46,002 bases of DNA from Marivita geojedonensis (GTDB lineage: Bacteria; Pseudomonadota; Alphaproteobacteria; Rhodobacterales; Rhodobacteraceae), in NCBI RefSeq assembly GCF_002115805.1, contig NZ_JFKC01000028.1, forward strand, positions 1 to 46,002, given 5' to 3'. How positions within the stretch are numbered: position 1 is the first letter of the stretch; every line of letters starts with the position of its first letter. The notes under the pieces are model-generated. The model was not told where the DNA came from, did not search any database, and saw only the letters and a list, made by a program, of their open reading frames with translations. The position numbers and the translations under genes are program-made. Shown here piece after piece: positions 41,544 through 46,002 of the stretch.

Positions 41544-41812
41544 GAAGCTCCTCTCCCGTGGCTGCTTCAACGGACCCGGCGTCGGCGCAGTCATGCTCGT
41601 CTCCCACCCCTCAACGCGCCTGCGACTCGCACAACACGCCTTCGTCCTGACCGGTTTTGACAACGCTCCAATGTCACCGGATCAGCACTTATTTCTCGCA
41701 GTTTGCCCCTAAGGACGCATGACCATCCATGCCTATTGACGGCCAAAAACCGCGTTTAACATTGAAATAGTAACACGGGACTCGGCTCGCAATTGCATTC
41801 AGACACCAAAAA

Positions 41813-41830
41813 TGTCCAACAAAGTTGACA
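41813..41830. promoter_or_regulatory. PpsR/CrtJ-type palindrome TGTC-N10-GACA
   Basis: TGTCCAACAAAGTTGACA fits the TGT-N12-ACA consensus of the PpsR/CrtJ repressor, in its extended TGTC...GACA form. It lies 270 bases upstream of the BchJ-like gene and 213 upstream of carB. Eight fixed positions within 500 bases make a chance match unlikely on a simple count (about 1 in 130), though not impossible. PpsR usually binds two sites; the second here is imperfect. Confidence 0.5.
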
Positions 41831-41951
41831 CACTGATGCATGAATCCGCCGGAACCCGTCGCAATTGGCTGGTTGGAGGCGCCGTCGCGCTCAGTACAAG
41901 ACAGATCGACCGGAAATTGTTCTGCGACTGAAAAAGCAGGTCTCAAGAGGC

Positions 41952-41979
41952 TTGAACGTCACTCGCGCATGTCTATAAC
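41952..41979 (+). promoter_or_regulatory. sigma-70-like promoter before carB
   Basis: TTGAAC (41952-41957) and TATAAC (41974-41979) are spaced by 16 bases. Transcription would begin about 57 bases before the carB start. It is the best -35/-10 pair in the gap. Confidence 0.5.
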
Positions 41980-42042
41980 CCGCTGGAATTTGCCAGCCGG
42001 GGCGATCCGCCGGCACGGATCTGCGCGAAACGAGGTGACACA

Positions 42043-45000
42043 ATGCCCAAACGTACCGATATCAAGTCCATCATGATCATCGGAGCCGGGCCCATCGTCA
42101 TCGGGCAGGCTTGTGAATTCGACTATTCCGGCGCTCAGGCATGTAAGGCTCTGCGCGAAGAAGGGTATCGGGTCATCCTCGTCAACTCCAACCCGGCCAC
42201 CATCATGACCGACCCGGAGCTGGCGGATGCCACCTATATCGAGCCGATCACGCCCGAGGTCGTCGCCAAGATCATCGAAAAGGAGCGCCCCGACGCGCTT
42301 CTGCCGACGATGGGTGGCCAAACCGGTTTGAACACCTCTCTCGCGCTTGAGGAAATGGGCGTTCTTGAGAAATTCGGCGTTGAGATGATCGGCGCAAAAC
42401 GCGAAGCCATCGAGATGGCCGAGGATCGCAAACTGTTCCGCGAAGCGATGGACCGTATCGGACTTGAAAACCCCAAGGCGACTATCGTCACGGCACCGAA
42501 AAAGGCAGATGGCAACGCCGATCTCGAGGCCGGCGTCGCTCTGGCTCTCGCAGAACTGGAACACATCGGCCTGCCCGCGATCATCCGGCCGGCGTTCACT
42601 CTTGGCGGAACCGGCGGTGGCGTGGCCTACAACCGCGAAGACTTCATGTATTACTGCCGGTCCGGTATGGACGCCTCTCCGGTCAACCAGATTCTGGTCG
42701 ACGAGTCCCTGCTTGGCTGGAAAGAATTCGAAATGGAAGTTGTCCGTGACAAGGCTGACAACGCCATCATCGTCTGCGCCATCGAAAACGTGGATCCCAT
42801 GGGTGTTCACACAGGCGACTCCATCACCGTTGCGCCCGCGCTGACACTGACCGACAAGGAATACCAGATCATGCGCAACGGCTCGATCGCCGTGTTGCGC
42901 GAGATCGGCGTAGAGACCGGCGGTTCAAACGTTCAGTGGGCGGTGAACCCCGCGGACGGTCGCATGGTTGTCATCGAAATGAATCCTCGGGTCAGCCGTT
43001 CTTCTGCTTTGGCGTCAAAAGCCACCGGTTTTCCGATTGCCAAAATCGCGGCGAAACTCGCGGTTGGGTATACGCTCGATGAATTGGACAACGATATCAC
43101 CAAGGTGACGCCTGCCTCATTTGAGCCCACCATCGATTATGTCGTCACGAAGATCCCGAAATTTGCGTTCGAGAAGTTTCCCGGTTCCGAGCCCTACCTG
43201 ACCACCGCGATGAAATCGGTGGGTGAGGCCATGGCGATTGGACGGACGATCCACGAAAGCCTTCAGAAAGCACTGGCCTCAATGGAATCGGGTCTGACCG
43301 GATTTGACGAGGTTCACATCGAGGGTGCGCCGGAGAAATCGGCGGTCATCAAAGCGATCAGTCAGCAAACACCGGATCGTATGCGCACCATTGCTCAGGC
43401 GATGCGTCACGGGCTGTCCGATGACGAAATCCATGCGACCACAATGTTCGACCCGTGGTTTCTGGCCCGCATCCGGGAAATCGTCGAAGCGGAGGAAGAC
43501 GTTCGGTCTAAGGGTTTGCCGAACGACGAGTCCGGGATGCGCGCGCTCAAAATGCTTGGTTTCACCGATGCGCGACTGGCAAAACTGACCGGAGTGACTG
43601 AAAAGGACGTCCGTGCCAAGCGGCTCAAGTTGAACGTGAAAGCCAGCTTCAAGCGCATCGACACGTGTGCGGCCGAATTTGAGGCGCAAACACCCTACAT
43701 GTACTCCACCTACGAAATGCCGATGATGGGTGAGGTAGAGTGCGAGGCACGCCCCTCCGATCGGAAAAAAGTTGTCATTCTTGGCGGTGGGCCCAACCGG
43801 ATCGGGCAGGGGATCGAGTTTGACTACTGCTGCTGTCACGCGTGTTTTGCCCTGACGGATGCCGGATACGAGACCATCATGGTCAATTGTAACCCTGAAA
43901 CCGTTTCCACGGACTATGACACTTCTGATCGCCTGTATTTTGAACCGCTGACATTCGAACACGTGCTCGAGATTCTGCGGGTTGAGCAAGACAATGGAAC
44001 GCTGCATGGCGTGATCGTACAATTCGGCGGGCAGACGCCACTGAAGCTTGCCAATGCGCTCGAAGCTGAAGGCATTCCGATCCTCGGAACCACGCCAGAC
44101 GCCATCGATCTTGCCGAGGACCGCGAGCGGTTCCAGGATCTGGTGAACAAACTCGGCCTCAAACAGCCGCACAATGGCATTGCATCAACCGATGAACAGG
44201 CGCTTGCGATTGCCGAGGACATTGGATTCCCTCTCGTCATTCGTCCGTCATACGTTCTGGGTGGACGTGCAATGGAGATCGTGCGCGACATGGCGCATCT
44301 TGAACGCTACATCAACGAAGCCGTCGTGGTTTCCGGTGACAGCCCTGTTCTCCTTGACAGCTATCTGTCCGGCGCGACTGAGCTTGACGTCGACGCTCTG
44401 TGTGACGGGACTCGCGTGCATGTTGCGGGCATCATGCAGCATATTGAGGAAGCAGGTGTTCACTCGGGTGACAGCGCATGCTCCCTGCCGCCATACTCTC
44501 TGTCGGATGACCTCCTGGCAGAAATCAAGCGCCAGACAGAGGCTCTGGCCCTCGCTCTGAATGTCCGAGGTCTGATGAATGTTCAGTTTGCGATCAAGGA
44601 TGGGGAAATCTACCTGATCGAAGTCAATCCGCGCGCATCGCGGACGGTTCCCTTTGTGGCAAAGGCCACAGACTCTGCCATTGCGTCCATCGCAGCCCGC
44701 GTCATGGCTGGCGAACCGCTGACCAACTTCCCAATGCGGGACCCTTATCCGGAAAACGCTGATTACGACACCGTGCTCCCGCTGGCCGATCCAATGACCC
44801 TGGCGGATCCGATGATGCCGTGGTTTTCGGTCAAGGAAGCTGTTCTGCCCTTCGCACGATTTCCGGGTGTTGATACAATTCTCGGCCCTGAAATGCGCTC
44901 TACTGGCGAAGTCATGGGATGGGACCGGTCGTTCCCTCGCGCATTCCTGAAGGCGCAAATGGGTGCCGGAACCCATCTTCCAACGTCAGGAACCGTATTC

Positions 45001-45375
45001 TTCTCGATCAAGAATGAAGACAAGACAGAACAACTGATCGAAACAGCGAAGATTCTGACCGACCTCGGCTTCACGATCGTGGCGACCGCAGGAACCGCAG
45101 CATTCCTGTCGCAGCAGGGAATTGCGTGCGAGATGACCAAGAAAGTGTATGAAGGCCGTCCCAACGTTGTCGACCTCATGAAAGACGGCGGAATCGATCT
45201 GGTCATGAACACGACAGAAGGAGCCGCGGCCGTTGAAGACAGTCGGGAAATCCGATCCGTCGCGCTTTACGACAAAATCCCGTATTTTACGACAGCAGCC
45301 GGCGCGCATGCCGCTGCGCTGGCCATGAAAGCGCGCGAAGAGGGCGATCTAATCGTGAAGCCGCTGCAAGCCTGA
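42043..45375 (+). CDS. carB: carbamoyl-phosphate synthase, large subunit
   Basis: 1110 aa, full family length. Two homologous halves each hold an ATP-grasp domain: first half [21 protein letters not shown], then [13 protein letters not shown]; second half [21 protein letters not shown], then [13 protein letters not shown]. The C-terminal ~150 residues form the MGS-like allosteric domain ([15 protein letters not shown]). It makes carbamoyl phosphate from bicarbonate, ammonia (from the CarA glutaminase) and two ATP, for arginine and pyrimidine synthesis. carA is not in the window, so the pair is split, as is common in this order. Start ATG 42043 has CGAGGTGA upstream. Confidence 0.97.
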   Translation: MPKRTDIKSIMIIGAGPIVIGQACEFDYSGAQACKALREEGYRVILVNSNPATIMTDPELADATYIEPITPEVVAKIIEKERPDALLPTMGGQTGLNTSLALEEMGVLEKFGVEMIGAKREAIEMAEDRKLFREAMDRIGLENPKATIVTAPKKADGNADLEAGVALALAELEHIGLPAIIRPAFTLGGTGGGVAYNREDFMYYCRSGMDASPVNQILVDESLLGWKEFEMEVVRDKADNAIIVCAIENVDPMGVHTGDSITVAPALTLTDKEYQIMRNGSIAVLREIGVETGGSNVQWAVNPADGRMVVIEMNPRVSRSSALASKATGFPIAKIAAKLAVGYTLDELDNDITKVTPASFEPTIDYVVTKIPKFAFEKFPGSEPYLTTAMKSVGEAMAIGRTIHESLQKALASMESGLTGFDEVHIEGAPEKSAVIKAISQQTPDRMRTIAQAMRHGLSDDEIHATTMFDPWFLARIREIVEAEEDVRSKGLPNDESGMRALKMLGFTDARLAKLTGVTEKDVRAKRLKLNVKASFKRIDTCAAEFEAQTPYMYSTYEMPMMGEVECEARPSDRKKVVILGGGPNRIGQGIEFDYCCCHACFALTDAGYETIMVNCNPETVSTDYDTSDRLYFEPLTFEHVLEILRVEQDNGTLHGVIVQFGGQTPLKLANALEAEGIPILGTTPDAIDLAEDRERFQDLVNKLGLKQPHNGIASTDEQALAIAEDIGFPLVIRPSYVLGGRAMEIVRDMAHLERYINEAVVVSGDSPVLLDSYLSGATELDVDALCDGTRVHVAGIMQHIEEAGVHSGDSACSLPPYSLSDDLLAEIKRQTEALALALNVRGLMNVQFAIKDGEIYLIEVNPRASRTVPFVAKATDSAIASIAARVMAGEPLTNFPMRDPYPENADYDTVLPLADPMTLADPMMPWFSVKEAVLPFARFPGVDTILGPEMRSTGEVMGWDRSFPRAFLKAQMGAGTHLPTSGTVFFSIKNEDKTEQLIETAKILTDLGFTIVATAGTAAFLSQQGIACEMTKKVYEGRPNVVDLMKDGGIDLVMNTTEGAAAVEDSREIRSVALYDKIPYFTTAAGAHAAALAMKAREEGDLIVKPLQA

Positions 45376-45384
45376 TGGCTTGCA
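45365..45384 (+). terminator. short inverted repeat at the carB stop
   Basis: TGCAAGCC and GGCTTGCA form an 8-bp stem with loop TGAT that includes the carB stop codon. There is no T run after it. It may act as a weak terminator or an mRNA 3' end structure. Confidence 0.35.
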
Positions 45385-45478
45385 CGAGCACTTACAGGAT
45401 AGCGCCACTGGCCGTTCTCATTCGCGTCGCGTCGCAAGTTTGATGGTCTGACGATACGGTCGCGCACTGAATTCCTGA

Positions 45479-46002
45479 CTATCGAAAGCTGTTGACACGG
45501 TCTTCGGAGATCTCGGTTCCGTCCGATAATATCAGTGTGGCCTCGCCACCATCAAAGCGCACTTCTTCGATCACGGCCTGCGTGGTGACCGTTGTTTCCG
45601 TGTGGAAATCATCGGAAACGCGCCAGACTTCTGCCGAATAGAGAGCAGAAGCCAGCAAACGCCCCTCCAATCCAGTACCGTCCCAAGTTGCCTTGAACTG
45701 CCCGCTCCCAAGTTCGATCTCAGCGACCACGTTGCCCGAATCGTCCAAGATCACAATTTTTGTGTCGCTCGAGAAAATTTCGTTCTTGATCTCAAGTTCG
45801 ACAGGTGCGCCAGAAAATTGAAATGCCTGATCATGGACGGCAACCCGCCCCACAAGACTTGCGTAGCCTGGCAACCCTCCAGCAGATATCGAGGAAATCA
45901 ACGCTTCCAAATTCTGGTTGGTCAAAGTTTGCTGCTCAACCATGGAAAACGTCGCGAGTTGACTTGCAAACTGATCCGCCTCCATCGGGCTTAGGGTCAG
46001 GA
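45479..46002 (-). CDS. flgD: flagellar hook capping protein FlgD, 5' end beyond the window
   Basis: Partial: at least 173 codons, with the N-terminus lost past the right edge. The visible part begins LTLSPMEADQFASQLATFSMVEQQTLTN, the conserved FlgD N-terminal region, followed by the FlgD Ig-like and Tudor-like domains (IKNEIFSSDTKIVILDDSGNVVAEIELGSGQFKATWDG). FlgD forms the cap on which hook subunits (FlgE) assemble, then leaves. A flagellar gene cluster is therefore expected to the right. The stop is at 45479. Confidence 0.9.
   Translation of the reverse strand, partial: LTLSPMEADQFASQLATFSMVEQQTLTNQNLEALISSISAGGLPGYASLVGRVAVHDQAFQFSGAPVELEIKNEIFSSDTKIVILDDSGNVVAEIELGSGQFKATWDGTGLEGRLLASALYSAEVWRVSDDFHTETTVTTQAVIEEVRFDGGEATLILSDGTEISEDRVNSFR

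Larger units (their letters stand above)
41544..42042. other. 499-base divergent region between the V4R gene and carB
   Basis: No gene is supported. It holds the ribosome site of the V4R gene, a TGTC-N10-GACA palindrome and a sigma-70-like promoter before carB. A short TGT-N12-ACT half-match sits at 41672-41689. Confidence 0.6.

Noticed and set aside
1-46002. TCCTGACCCTA at the left end matches the reverse complement of the right end
   Set aside because: Eleven bases at arbitrary window edges, one inside flgD; best treated as chance.

Overview
The window looks like chromosomal DNA of a marine alphaproteobacterium of the order Rhodobacterales (Roseobacter group). The evidence is the dense, GC-rich gene order; a long-form UrtB and a long-form ProW; a CuyA-like cysteate lyase; a DUF1467 gene next to methylmalonyl-CoA epimerase; a tandem set of DUF6455-like proteins; and a BchJ-like V4R protein. 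This assignment rests on recognising families by eye, not on a database search.

Layout. 1-2210: small secreted proteins and a solo NusG/RfaH-like factor. 2508-8533: the urea ABC transporter urtABCDE, with a hairpin after urtA and a strong inverted repeat after urtE. 8603-15294 (minus strand): a six-gene run with very short gaps, cuyA-like lyase, DegT-type aminotransferase, Asp/Glu-type racemase, and proX, proV, proW-like transporter genes. A divergent LysR regulator (15399-16292) faces it across an inverted-repeat region. 16312-17579: the CbpA/CbpM co-chaperone pair.

17813-32654 is a 14.8-kb genomic island inserted in the 3' end of tRNA-Leu(CAG). A 16-bp direct repeat of the tRNA end marks both borders. 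The tyrosine integrase lies at the end far from the tRNA. The island holds: (i) an integrase-coupled unknown gene and an AlpA-like regulator; (ii) a chain of overlapping genes encoding a Spo11/TopoVI-A-like TOPRIM protein without a B subunit, a RepA-like AAA ATPase, a Pro-rich peptide lying over CCAACCC repeats, a DUF5681 protein and unknowns; (iii) a complete type I restriction-modification system (hsdR, hsdM, hsdS); (iv) a three-gene unit led by a TIGR04255-like protein; (v) a histidine-phosphatase lipoprotein. The restriction system gives the island a defence character, and the TIGR04255-led unit and the TOPRIM gene chain are the best candidates for poorly described systems.

32878-46002 is ordinary core genome: an NDUFA9-like NAD(P)-binding protein, three tandem cysteine-motif DUF6455-like genes, an M48 metalloprotease lipoprotein, a DUF167 protein, a nitroreductase with an EI24 membrane protein, DUF1467 plus methylmalonyl-CoA epimerase, an orphan response regulator, aspS, a V4R/BchJ-like gene, carB, and the 3' part of flgD cut by the window edge. 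Between the V4R gene and carB lies a perfect TGTC-N10-GACA palindrome, the form bound by the photosynthesis repressor PpsR/CrtJ. This suggests, without proving, that the strain is or was an aerobic anoxygenic phototroph.
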